From Escallonia rubra (taxonomy: Eukaryota > Streptophyta > Magnoliopsida > Escalloniales > Escalloniaceae): a stretch of DNA of 64,000 nucleotides. A program made the position numbers and the translations under genes. Shown here piece after piece: positions 1-10,525 of this stretch (positions are counted from its first letter, which is position 1; each line of letters begins with the position of its first letter). The notes beneath the pieces are model-generated. The model did no database searches, was not told the DNA's origin, and was given only the letters and a program-made list of their open reading frames with translations. The stretch is from NCBI GenBank assembly GCA_033065855.1, contig JAVXUO010000644.1, forward strand, positions 682,001 through 746,000, in the 5' to 3' direction.

Positions 1-799
1 CATGAAGAAGAAGAGTCTGTCGACTGCGGACATGTCGCTGATGTCCAACATCAAGGCAGAAAATGCCTGGCAATATTCCCGGACCGATCTGGTGTTCTTG
101 CATTCCAACAAAGCTTTCCTCGTGTTGAATACGGTGTTCTCTGGGAAAAACTGGCTCTTTAGCTCGCGTTTGAGCATATCCCATGTGTTTATGACGCAAG
201 ACCCATTTTCGATCTCTGCGTACTTCTTCTGCCACCATAACTTGGCATCTCCAACCAAGTACATGGCAGCCATCGACACCTTCGTCGCTTCCGAGTCTAC
301 TCTGATGGCTCGAAAGTATTGTTCTATATCGAAAAGGAAGTTTTCTAATTCCTTGGCATCACGGGCTCCCCCGTAACTCTTGGGCTTTGGCACTCGTGGC
401 CTCGATGAGTGCTCCGCACCCCCTGCGGGTGTGTTAACCACTGCACGACTAAGAAGCTCCACTCGATCTTGGAGCTCTTGAAATTTAGACTCCCAGTCTA
501 TACATTCAGTATGCCGTGTATGGTGCTCCACTCGATCATGAAGCTCCTGAAACTTGCCCTCCCAATCCATGTTCTCAGCATAGCGGGCATTATCAGTGGC
601 TTCAAGATTCACTTCCAACGCGTCCAGGCGAAGGGAGAATTGCTTCAGGATGCCTGAAGCATCCTGGTCGCACTTGAACATGCTCTGTATCTGTGCTTCC
701 AAAGCATCGATTCTCTCTTTCGTGTTGACCATATTTTTTCTCAACAAACTATCCCACACTATTCTCTTAGCTGAAGCCACGGTCCCTTGGGCAACCGCG

Positions 800-811
800 G
801 CTCTGATACCA
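800..811 (-). other. Retrotransposon primer-binding site (initiator Met tRNA)
   Basis: The minus strand reads TGGTATCAGAGC, the classical complement of the 3' end of plant initiator methionine tRNA used to prime LTR retrotransposon reverse transcription. It fixes the element's orientation and the inner LTR border. Confidence 0.85.
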
Positions 812-813
812 CC

Positions 814-1432
814 TGACACACGGTGGCCTTTGATGGCACAAAGAAAACCGTGTGTGGCACTCGACTTGCCTCTTGCAAGAAGAGTCCGCTAACAAATCCA
901 AACAATCTACAGCAAGCAGTGCATCAACATTGCATAAAACAGTGCACAAAGAAGTAAATTTCAACACAAGGGCAAAACGGTCACAAATATTCTCATTACT
1001 TCAAAATCATCGTTACAACTTACAAAAGGCTTTGTTTGCATCCACAGTGTGCAATCTAGCTAAACAGGCAAGCTAAAACAAAGCAAGGGACTCTCGGGTA
1101 TGGGTGTACATGTACTCCCCATATACTACCACTAAGAGGATTTTCCTAAGTGACAGTAGTAGACGTTACTATGTGCGAGAAGTCATAGTGCCCCTTTTTA
1201 GAGAAATACAACTCGGAATGACTTGAAATTTTACAGGAAAACTTAAATATATACAAGAGTGATCTCCACCAAAATTGAGCAAAAACGCACGCCTGGATCT
1301 TCACGGTTGGATTTTGACGTGCACGGGCACTATAGTTGGGCGCGCGGGCGCTGTGCTTGACAGGCGCATGGGCGCGTGCAGGATGGGTGCGGGGGCGCGG
1401 TGCTAGGCGGGTGCAAGGGGCAGCCCGTGACA
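814..1432 (-). repeat. 5' LTR of the Ty3/gypsy element
   Basis: On the minus strand this stretch begins TGTCACGGGCTG and ends GTGTGTCA, the TG...CA ends expected of an LTR, and it stops two bases before the primer-binding site. A TATA-like run (TATATATT) near 1245-1255 sits where an LTR promoter would be. The inner end is firm because of the primer site. The outer end is an inference, since the partner LTR is outside the window. Confidence 0.55.
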
Positions 1433-2730
1433 CGTCGCCATGGATTCTGACTGCGTGGTTATTGCTCTCTTCTGCTTGCTCATCTGCGTCAAAGTGGTGG
1501 CTCCCTCGGCAACATTGAAACCCAGAGTTGAAGGCTAGAGCTCTGGTGGTGGTGGCAGCACATATTCGGACAGGAAAACAGAGGCTGTGTGGCATTCACC
1601 AGGACAAAATGATGGTGATGATGTTTAATAAGTTCTACCACCGGCGGTGTGTGAAGTGGTTGTGGTGCGACCGTTGTAGTCTCGTTGCAAACGTCGAGCA
1701 ATAATGGTGGTGATGCGCCGACTGGCACTATTGCCAGTCGCGGTGGTGATGGCACCGATTGGCGCTACGTTAATCGTCGTGGTTGTTCCAATCAAAGTAC
1801 TTCTTAATTTGGTTGTTAGAATTACATAAAAATTGGTATTGGGTTGTTCACCGGCGGTGGTGGGTCAACTGGTGATTGTGGATCTGGCGGCACCACTCCT
1901 GTCTATACTTTTTTTTTTGGTGGCATCGCGGTGGTGAAACTCTACGGCGAACTTTCCATGAGAATCCCATGGTAGTGGGCCCATGGGCATTTTCAACGGT
2001 GATGACATTGAACGCTGGTGGGGCTCTTTGGTGGCTAACCTTGATTGCTACTGCAGCATCAATGGCTGCCTGATTGCTATGTGCACAGGGTCATTTTTAC
2101 TGGCAATTAAGCTTTTACAGAGAAAAGACCATTTTGCCCCTGAAAAACTAACGGACGTCTGGTCAATAGGCATTTTGACCGTCATCTGGTGTTGAAAACC
2201 AAGATTTTCAAAATTTTGGTGCTGGGTGCCAAAATTAGAATCATGAGGTGCTGGGTGCAACTGACCCCTAAGTATAAGGTGTAGCGTAAAATTAACCCGA
2301 AAAGTAATTACACGTGACAAGAATTGGATTATCCAAAAATTAGATTATTACTCGTCTTTAGGGTTAACTACACTCGCCTTTATTAGAGCCAGTTCTTCTT
2401 ATCTATTAAAATTACACTAAGTTATACTATTTTTTATAAGCTCACAATCCCTCACATAGTTAACAGAGTTAGTGAAAAGACGGTGATACCTCTCATACAA
2501 AGATAAATGTACCCAACCCACCACAGTCGAGATCTAACCAGTTTACTACCATTATACCAGCTATATCATATTGCTCCCTATCGCTATTGCTAGATGGCGC
2601 TACACTTAGCAACCATTGCCCCCGCGACCAACATTGAAAATCAATCCACCACTGCCGATCTATATCACAACCACCATTGCCCAATACATAAAGCAAACTC
2701 ATCATTGCCGATCTACACCACCACCACCAC
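1433..2730. other. Gene-free stretch with GGT/CCA-rich low complexity
   Basis: No supported gene. The left half (about 1490-2080) is rich in GGTGGT runs. Around 2180-2300 there is sequence with the style of a Mutator-like terminal region (two copies of GGTGCTGGGTGC), but I found no inverted partner. At 2640-2730 the sequence becomes CCA-rich and ends in the CACCACCAC run into which the CACTA element inserted. Confidence 0.5.
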
Positions 2731-3170
2731 CACTACAAGAAAACACGTTTTTTGCGACGGAGTTTTACCGACGGATAACAATCCGTCGGTAAAAACGAGT
2801 TTAACCGACGGATACCATCGTCGGTAAAATTCCGTCGTTAAAAACTTATTACCGACGAAGTTACCGTCGGCGAAAGTTGTTGCCGACAATTTTTTTGCGG
2901 CGGTCTTTTAGCGACGGAATTACCGTCGCTAAAACGTTTTTATAAAATTAATTTTTTCGAGGGTTTTATAAAATTGTTTTAGGGACGGAAGGAATCCGTT
3001 GCCAAAACTACCGTCGATAGATATCGTGATTTACCGACGGACTTTTAGCGACGGGCCCAATCCGTCGCTAAAAGTCCTCGATTAAATCAACCAGATCTGC
3101 CTTTCTTTCTCTTCCCCCGTTTCTCTCTCTGAAAATTCTCCCACCGCTGTTCTGCTCCGGCGACCAACCT

Positions 3171-3243
3171 CCACGGTGACCCACTTTCGGCGATCCCCTT
3201 ACACGGTGACCCACCTCCGGCAATCCCGCTCCACGGTGACCCC
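3171..3243 (+). repeat. Short tandem repeat, about 30-bp unit, inside the CACTA element
   Basis: Two and a half copies of a unit starting CACGGTGACCCAC and continuing CGGC-AT-CC. The stretch is CT-rich, lies upstream of a GTAAGT splice-donor-like site, and resembles a plant 5' untranslated region, consistent with it being part of the captured host sequence. Confidence 0.6.
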
Positions 3244-3772
3244 TCCCTCCACTGCTGCCGCGTGAAAAGACTACCACCGTCGTCGCGCCACTGACGCCGC
3301 CGCCCTCCACTGCCGCCGGCTATTGTGCCTTAAGGTAAGTTCCCAATGCCAGTTTTTAGGTTTTCCTTGTTAAAGACTATTGCCATGTAAACGTTGATGG
3401 GTTCCTGAAAAGTTTTGGCGGTTGGATTGAATTGGAATTGGCAGGGAAAATTTCAGAGCTTTGGTATTACCTTAAGTGTTGAGTGGATGTGTTTTGTTTC
3501 TACTATAGAAATTTACTTGAATGACTAGGTTTCTAATTCGTTAGATCATTTCCCGCTATTGTACAAGTATTGGTTTACTATCATAAAAGTTCTAGGCTAT
3601 GAGCTCTGATATTGGAACTCCGTGTTTCAGGTAGTTGATTAGCACCCACATTATTTCTGAGGTGGAAGTTGATTAAATAGAAGGATGACTAGCAACAGTG
3701 CGTGAATGGGATTCTCATGTTTGGGTTGTAATTGCTGGTGTGAAACTGGTTCAGCAGTATACCTAATGAGGC

Positions 3773-3976
3773 ATGTTGGGGTCATGGCCTGTTAAATTGA
3801 AGAAGAAGGTTGGCCAAGAGGAACTTTGCTTCGAAGAGGGTTGGAACGAATTCGTGCAGCAGCATGACCTTTATCTAGGAGACTTTGTAATCTTTGAACA
3901 CATGGGGCAAATGCGTTTTCAAGTGCTAGTGTTTGATCACAGCACTTGTGAAAAAATTGATTTCCCCCAATGTTGA
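3773..3976 (+). pseudogene. Captured B3 DNA-binding-domain fragment (REM type) in CACTA element
   Basis: The 67-residue open frame contains WPVKLKKK, then ELCFEEGWNEFVQQHDL, YLGDFVIFEH and RFQVLVFDHSTCEK. This is the second half of a plant B3 domain: the tryptophan strand, the GW.EF turn, the L..GD.(L/V)FE strand and the closing F.V..FD strand. B3 domains are about 100 residues and bind DNA in ARF, RAV and REM factors. The match to REM-type B3 is by pattern recall. The first half of the domain, the upstream exons and the rest of the protein are missing, and the fragment lies wholly inside the transposon, so I read it as a captured piece rather than a working gene. The ATG at 3773 is simply the first in frame. 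Confidence 0.75.
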
Positions 3977-4553
3977 ACTCTGAGCAGTAATTAGACAATA
4001 TTTTAAATTAATCGCATCAGATATGTAAATTTTGAACAATTTTGTGTTATTTGAACATTGACTATTTGTTTGATAATTTTAGGTTGTTAATTGTGATTAT
4101 TGATCGATGATTTTAGGTTGTTAATTGATGATTTTAGATTGTTAATCGTGCGTTTGAGATATTGAGATTGTTGACGGAGGATGAGACCCAATTGGTTTGA
4201 GTTTTTTATTACAGGTTTAGGAATTAAAAAATTAAAAAAATGACTTTAAGCGACGGATTAATTCCGTCGCTAAAAGTTTTATCCGTCGCTAATTTCTTTA
4301 AAAAAGAAAATAAATTAAAAAACGTAAATATAATTAGCGACGGATATTCGGTCGCTAATTTAGAAATAAATCCGTCGCCGAACTTTCTATATTAGACGAC
4401 GGATTTTATAATTCCGTCGCAAAACTTTTAGTAACGGCCTTTTATACGAGGGATTTTTAGCGACGGGTATTCCGTCGCTAAATCTTTTAGCGACGGAATA
4501 TAGGCTTTTAGCGACGGATTTGCCCGTCGCTAAAAGCCTTATTCCTTGTAGTG

Positions 4554-5330
4554 CACCACCGCCAATCTTCATCACAACCATCACTGCCCACCACCGCCAC
4601 CACCACCACCACTGATTTTCATCACTACCACCAAGCCCACCATACAAACCGAACTATAACCACCACGACCACACGAAAAGGGGGGCAAGGGAGCCCAGAT
4701 CTCTATGTGTCTTGTGGGGGGGGGGGTTGGTAAAAGGCAACAGGGAACGCTGATATCAGCGGCAACATGCGCCGGTTGAGGGGGAAAAGGGAGCTAGAGG
4801 GTGACGATGGGTGGGTTTCGATGGATAATACTAATTTTGGGTTTGGGTGTGGGTATGTGGTAACAGCCATATAACGATGGTGATGGACAGTGTGTGATAG
4901 GCAGTGTATGTTGCCGAGGTGTGGGTGTGTGATGGGGTAGTATGTGTGTGTGTGATGGGCAGCTTGTGTGCGTCGTTGGTGTGTGTACACGTATGTGTGT
5001 GCATGATGGGCAGTGAGTGGGAAGTGGAATGGGTTTGGATAGGTGGTGGTCGCTGTAATGGGCAAAAGGAAGCCTTCGGCGGGGGTGCCTTGAGTCGGCG
5101 GTGGCGACTGGGCGTTCATTGGCGTGGAAGAAACCTAAGGGCATTTTTTGGTAAAACATAATAAATGTATGGTACCCTAATTTTTCTTCACGGTTCCATA
5201 ATAGTAGTGGGTGTTATGTAACACCATGACAAACCACAGGGAGCGGGATGTAATAAATATAGATATAGGGAGCGGTATGTATTTTTAGGTAAACCTCGTA
5301 AATGCCTTGTCTAATTAATCCTTTTGTCCG
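4554..5330. other. Gene-free stretch: CCA-repeat flank, GTGTG-rich region, possible transposon end
   Basis: 4554-4640 continues the CCACCACCA-rich target sequence of the CACTA element. 4716-4729 is a short G tract. 4900-5010 is rich in GTGTGTG with repeated TGATGGGCAG. At 5220-5320 two near-copies of a segment containing GGGAGCGG(G/T)ATGTA look like a transposon terminal region, but no inverted partner was found. Open frames here are low-complexity. Confidence 0.45.
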
Positions 5331-8300
5331 AGAAAAAAGTTTTGCTACAACCCTAGTTTTCTGAATAACCTATAACCCCATGTGGCGATAGCTATTATCG
5401 TTAAATATACTTAGTAAATTTTAATTATGATGCTAAAAAGTGGTGTTATACACGTAAGGTCACTAACAATATTTAGCAAAAAATAATGGTCAGTGTAGTG
5501 TTTAGGGGTTGTAATTAAGCGGCCAAAATCTTGACTGTCTGCTATATTTCAACACAAACAAACATGTTTACATCAGCGTAATTATTGGGTCAAAAGCAAC
5601 CCCTGTGCTGTTTTCTCAGCAGCAGCATATGAGTTAGACAGCTCCCTTTCGTTTAACCAAAGATTTATGGGTCCAACGGGACCACACCAATTATGAAACC
5701 ACACTACTACAACTGACAATTTCATTTTATTGGGCAAAGTATAAGATTCCTAGGTCTTTGGGCTCACCCTAAAAACACCCCCCCTATATGGCTAATGGTA
5801 CCCTACTACCAAGTCGTCTGAACTTTTTTGGTCCTGTCATGGCTGAACTGGATACCTACTAATTTCAGTGCTCCAGCATCGCAGTATGGATCCATGTCCT
5901 TTGCTCAGAACGCTCTTACAGTGTCTTCCAAGGTCCCTTTTTATGAGTTCAAAGCCATCATTTTGCTGGCTACTTTTCTCAGCTTTTAGGCAAATGTATA
6001 CGTTCTTAGGTTTATCAGTCACAGGTCATTGTGGCCATCCAAGATCCAGCTTCCGACTTAAAAACTTCCATGCCGACGGACTACGACGCCAAGAGAAGCT
6101 GGGGAAACAATTTGGAGGTAAACCAATCTCAACCCTTCCCAAGTTGGTGAGTACTGTATGTAAGTAGTACAGTACACATTCATGTCCTACTAGCTTAATC
6201 ATACTTAGGTCTGTGTAGGCTGCATGTTATGTCTAGAGGAGCTTAATTCATTAGCCTGCATATTACCTATTAATTAGTTACGTAGCGTTATGTCTTCCAT
6301 CCTGGCAAGAGACAAATGAAGACCATTCAATTCTTTCTTTGAATGTGTTTTCTTATCAGAAAAGAGAATTTTAATTTGGAGATGAAGTATGGTGCGCAGC
6401 AGTAAGCCTTTCGATCCAAATGAATCTCTCCTTTTGTTGCTCGAGGTAAGGTGAAGACAAAGTAATTTTATGAAAAACATGAGGTGAATGTCTCGAGTAC
6501 TTTAGAACTGCTAGGATTTGGAAATGGGGAAGAACAGAAACCCTTATTAGATAAGTAATATTATTAGGAAGATCTTATTAATTAGAGAACTCCTCCGTAT
6601 ATATTATAAGATGTTGGCAAGCAAGTAAAACCGAGATACAAGAATTGCAAGTTATAGCGCGTTGTGGGAATAATCTGCTTATTGATCAGGTCATATCGCT
6701 CGCCGTTTGCATTCGCCGCAATCATGGAGTTCTTTTTGCTGCTTTTATTATCTTCAAATGGGAAAATAGTAAAAGACATTCTTTAAATGTTTATGGAATA
6801 TCATCAAAAGTACTGCTTTCTTTTTTTATTTGGGAAAGTTAATAATTAAGGAACTAGATCATATCATGAGCTTTAGCTGTCCTGAACTGACTCCCAATTA
6901 AATGAAACATCGTCGAGGGAAGAACAATGGAAGGCATTTAACAGTAGGATGAAAGAAAAAGGGCCTCAGGGATGGGACCATGTTAGCAGCCTCGTGCTTC
7001 TAAGACACAAACTGCAGTAGATCTGTTAACATTTGGCACTTGAAATAGACAATAAATACGTCCGTCCTAGTGCCAGATCCTTGTTCATATTTCAGAACCA
7101 AAGAATACCACCAAATTAAAGGTAGAGAAAACATAGGGAAGCATGCCAAAAAAAAAAGAAAAAATCACTCTTAAGCATGCTATTATCATCTTTCGATTAA
7201 CTCTCTCTTCAACATTAAAAGTCAAGCTACTCCTCCCAAGATCGGCCCGAGCATAGCCCAAGCTCGATTACATATGAGAGCTCGAAAAGTATTTTGACAT
7301 GCTTGAACAACCCTAAGCTCGTTCGGCTGCATCCTTTCACAGCCCTAAACCTACGAAGCACATGACCTGAATTTATTGCACTCACCAGTGCTTTCAGCTC
7401 TACAACATGGGGGCAATCCCCTTAAGGTGTGGTTGGTATAAAGGTCGCTTCTACGGCATGCAAGTTCTTTTTATGATCTAGTACCAACACTTGTCCTTTT
7501 CCTAAGAAGTTTTGCAAGAAGTTATAACATGGTTGAAGCATTCACGAGACTATGCTACGTTATGTTATTTTTCCAATTAAAAGGGAAAAAAATAAGAAAA
7601 AAATGTTTAACATCGGAAAAAAGAACAAAAAGCCCTGAACTGAAATAACTGCATACGTTATTCAAGAACTGTATTACCATGGGTGTCCTTTTATTATCTA
7701 ATTTGTCAGTTAATACTGTATTATTCATTTTTACGTGTTTTTTTTTATAAAGTTGAGAATAACATTGATAATAAAACGTTTTTGCAGCGATTACAAGAGA
7801 TGACATACGGCTAAAAATGGTCACGACATTCCCGTGACTCGTTATACATGACCAAAAGGTCGATACAAGCAACGAACTTAATAAACTTAAACACATTACA
7901 ATTGAATTAGAACAGAGTATATCCTACACTTTAATTCAACTTAAAGTAACATGCAAAATTTACAGGTTTAAACGAAACAAAAATGAGAACAAAATAAAAG
8001 GTGGTAACAATAACGCTGACAATCGGGAACCGCATGACACCCAAGTGAGTACACTGTATAAGAGTCGCATCTCACCTCCATGGATCAACAACGCCGCAAT
8101 GTACATCCTTTGACTAACCCATAACAAATCCGAAACAATTTATCGCAATACAGGGCTTAGGAAACACAATTCATCCACGACTTACCATACCAAAGTAGAC
8201 ACACACAGGATGCTCGAACCTAGAAAAGATCCCTAAACCCCCACCCCCCCGACCCTGCACTGATTGCCCAAAAAACCTAAGACAAATATCTTCCCCCCCC

Positions 8301-8880
8301 CCCCCCCGCGAGTCCCGAAACCCCCCAACTTCAACCCAACAGAACTGACCCCACCCCTACCCCCCCTCCCCCGAGACCCTATCCCCCCCCAACCCCCCCT
8401 TCCCTAGACTCCACGGACTCCTAGAAACAACCCCAGAACCCCGCCTAAGCCCTTCTATCCCGAGCCTTCCTACTACTACTAGGACCAAACAACCAACCAC
8501 CAACCCGAACCTCCACCACTGAGGAACAAGAAACATATAAGAACGGAATTTAAAGTCTGAAGGATTATTCAAAAAATGACAATAAAAAAATCCAACAAAA
8601 ATTCGATCGCCGCCGGTGATATTCCGTCCACCTCTAGCGAATGGTGGAAAGAACGTCGATCGAGCAGATCTACACAGATCTACTTAATCCTTTCTATCTG
8701 GAGATCTTATATTATTGAGTAATTGAACGGATACAATACTCGTGAAACGTAAAAAGCAAATTAAGTCAATAAGGCATTAGTTCAACAACTAGGCCTCATC
8801 CCTCCATTTTTGTCATTAGTTAAACAAATCCAGTCCAAGTAGGCACCGCTCCATATTAAAGCGACCATTTCAAAACCAAT
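5331..8880. other. Intergenic, no supported gene
   Basis: Mostly AT-rich non-coding sequence. 5340-5513 may be a small MITE-like element (TACAACCC near one end, GGGTTGTAATTA near the other), without a clear target duplication. 5860-6160 holds short exon-like open stretches with plausible splice signals, but I could not assign them to a protein family. 8220-8420 is a C-rich, degenerate tract with a run of about 17 C at 8291-8307. Confidence 0.4.
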
Positions 8881-8939
8881 TTGACAATGAGAGAAGAGGT
8901 TTACAAGACTTATATATTAAAATATTATTTTTATGTTAT

Positions 8940-9168
8940 TTACCTGATTTGGAATTTATACCCGATGTGGTTTTACATCTCTCTCGATGTATTGAAACCT
9001 CATGTCCAACTTAAAAACATGTTCAAGAGTAGGATCCCACCAGGTATAAAAACTACAATCTAAATCTCGTGTATGGTCGACGTGGGACTTAACACCCACC
9101 TTCACGCGAAGGGTGGAACATGAGATGATCCGTTGAGCCAAGCTCTGATACAAGTCTAGTATCCAACC
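8940..9168. repeat. Dispersed repeat unit, copy A (interrupted by hAT)
   Basis: This stretch contains AACATGTTCAAGAGTA, then AATCTCGTGTATGGTCGACG, and ends CAAGCTCTGATACAAG followed by ATCCAACC. The same blocks recur in the same order just beyond the hAT element at 10425-10525, so the hAT inserted at the junction of two units. Its TATCAGAGC complement resembles a primer-binding site, so the unit may derive from a small LTR or TRIM-like element. That assignment is tentative. Confidence 0.5.
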
Positions 9169-10424
9169 CAGTGTTATTAAAGGCGCAGGTGCACCTAAGG
9201 CGCAAAAAGTCCCTGGAGCCTAGGCGCGCGCCTTTTCGAAGCAAGGCGCAATATTAAAATAAATAAATAACAGTGCATTAAAATAATAAAATTAAATAAA
9301 ATAAATCATGATGGGTCAGAATTGTTGATATTTGGGAAGTGGAGTACTTATTTGGAAAGGGGAAGATGATAATATTTATGCTCTTTTTTGTCTCTAAAAG
9401 TTGTACATGTGATTTTTAAGATTTTTAGCGATAAAAGAGAAATTCAAATATCACTTCCCCTTTTATTTACCTCTTTTTGAGTAGGGCTTTTGTTTAGAAA
9501 ATATGTTATGTCATAACCAATACTTTGAGGCTAAGTTTTTTGCAAGACTGCTACAACTTTTGTTTATATTGTTTTCAAAAACGATAAACAAAAAAATTAC
9601 AGTTAAAAAATTCGGAAACAAAATTAATGGTATTCCGGTTAACTCCCGGTAAATATGACCGTTAATATTTGGTTTTGTGCGTGATAACAGTGCAGTATTC
9701 GGACAAAGCAAACGTCACGAAAGACCAAGAGTCTTTTGTAGACCAACTTCCAAACCTCAAACAACCAAGTACCGACCTTACAGTCCACAGTCCACACCAC
9801 ACCACCGCCGGCTTATGGCTCAAGACGCCACCACCGACCGCCACCTCAAGATCATAGCCGGAGCAGACAGCTTCGGCACGGCCGTCAAGGACGCCGCCGT
9901 CGCCCACCTCCGCTCCCTCCGCATCGACGTCGAGGATCTCGGCACCGACAAGTACTACTCCGTCGCCGAGGAGATCGGCCGCCGCGTAAGCTCCGCCGCC
10001 GGCACCGCCGCAGCCTCCCGCCGCGTAAGCTCCGTCGCCTGCGGCACCGGAGGAGATGGGAGATGCGACGGCGAGCGGAGATAGGAGATGCGACGGCGAT
10101 GGAAGGTCGGGACTCGCGAGGTGACTGTGAGAGATTGAGAGCTTGGGTCGTGACTCGTGAATCAGGAACTGATTTGGGGGTTTTGACTTGGTAAAGACAA
10201 AAAGGAAAAGGAAAATCAACGGCCCATCCCCATGTGAAGAAAATCGAACGGCAACAGTCAAGAAGCGCCCAGCCTTGCGCCTCCACCGCCGCTTCACTAG
10301 GCGCGCCTGGGCGCCTAGGCGCAAGAGGCGCGCGCCTTCTTGAACGCGCTGAGCCTAGCCTAGGCGAGGCGCGTTGTGTGAGCCTATCTGCGCCTTGCGC
10401 CTAGGCGCGCTTTTCATAACACTG
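9169..10424. mobile_element. Non-autonomous hAT transposon with captured DRT102-like exon
   Basis: The element is 1,256 bp with inverted ends CAGTGTTATTAAAGGCGC and, on the other strand, CAGTGTTATGAAAAGCGC. It is flanked by a perfect 8-bp target duplication ATCCAACC (9161-9168 and 10425-10432), diagnostic of hAT. The subterminal regions are packed with GGCGC/GCGCC and CCTAGGCGC motifs. No transposase is present. The centre (about 9780-10090) is much more GC-rich than the surroundings and carries a host gene fragment. The perfect target duplication suggests a fairly recent insertion. Confidence 0.93.
9815..10084 (+). pseudogene. DRT102-like: Captured DRT102-like (RpiB/LacA fold) N-terminal fragment in hAT
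   Basis: The 89-residue frame begins MAQDATTDRHLKIIAGADSF and continues through HLRSLRIDVEDLG and KYYSVAEEIGRRVSSA. This matches my recall of the N-terminus of plant DRT102 (DNA-damage-repair/toleration) proteins, which combine an RpiB/LacA-type sugar-isomerase-like domain with a cupin. After GRRVSS the frame runs through a duplicated RRVSS segment to VACGTG, which resembles the next conserved strand of the family, then is lost. The cupin domain and all later exons are absent. High GC, sharp compositional borders and position inside the hAT element indicate capture of a first-exon region. ATG 9815 matches the expected native start. Confidence 0.78.
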
Positions 10425-10525
10425 ATCCAACCCAAAAAAACATGTTCAAGAGTAAGAGAAGCCCACGAGGTATTAGAACAAATCCAAATCTCGTATATGG
10501 TCGATGTGGGCCTTGACATGACGGT
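10425..10525. repeat. Dispersed repeat unit, copy B (right of hAT)
   Basis: After the second ATCCAACC this stretch repeats AACATGTTCAAGAGTA and AATCTCGTATATGGTCGATG, matching 9018-9090 in order and spacing. It is a second partial unit of the repeat left of the hAT element. Confidence 0.5.

Larger units (their letters stand above)
1..1432 (-). mobile_element. Ty3/gypsy LTR retrotransposon, 5' part (fossil, cut by the window edge)
   Basis: Read on the minus strand, the order is LTR (1432 to 814), primer-binding site (811 to 800) and then gag leading out of the window. The minus strand across about 1-370 translates to a Retrotrans_gag-type sequence with the segments LWWQKKY and INTWDMLKRELKSQFFPE, which are typical of plant Ty3/gypsy gag. 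Only the 5' end lies in the window, so protease, reverse transcriptase, integrase and the second LTR cannot be seen. Whether the whole element is intact, and its age, cannot be judged here. The outer LTR boundary is inferred from a TGTCAC start. Confidence 0.8.
2731..4553. mobile_element. Non-autonomous CACTA (CMC/En-Spm) transposon with captured B3 fragment
   Basis: The element is 1,823 bp. It starts CACTACAAGAAAA and ends with the complement of CACTACAAGGAATA, and it is flanked on both sides by the 3-bp target duplication CAC (2728-2730 and 4554-4556). Both subterminal regions (about 2750-3080 and 4240-4540) carry dense, two-orientation copies of a short motif around TAGCGACGGA/TCCGTCGCTA, the layout known for TNPA-type binding regions of CACTA elements. 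No TNPD or TNPA transposase is present, so it would depend on a helper. The interior holds host-like sequence: a 5'-UTR-like stretch with a possible splice donor after 3332, and a B3-domain remnant. Confidence 0.92.

Noticed and set aside
5860-6160. Exon-like stretches with splice-like borders (segments such as QYGSMSFAQNALTVSSKVPF and DPASDLKTSMPTDYDAKRSW)
   Set aside because: They look somewhat coding, but I could not place them in any family or find further exons. Reported only as a remark in the intergenic entry.
9662-10324. 220-residue minus-strand frame across the hAT element
   Set aside because: Antisense shadow of the captured DRT102-like block. It includes transposon terminal sequence and has no domain.
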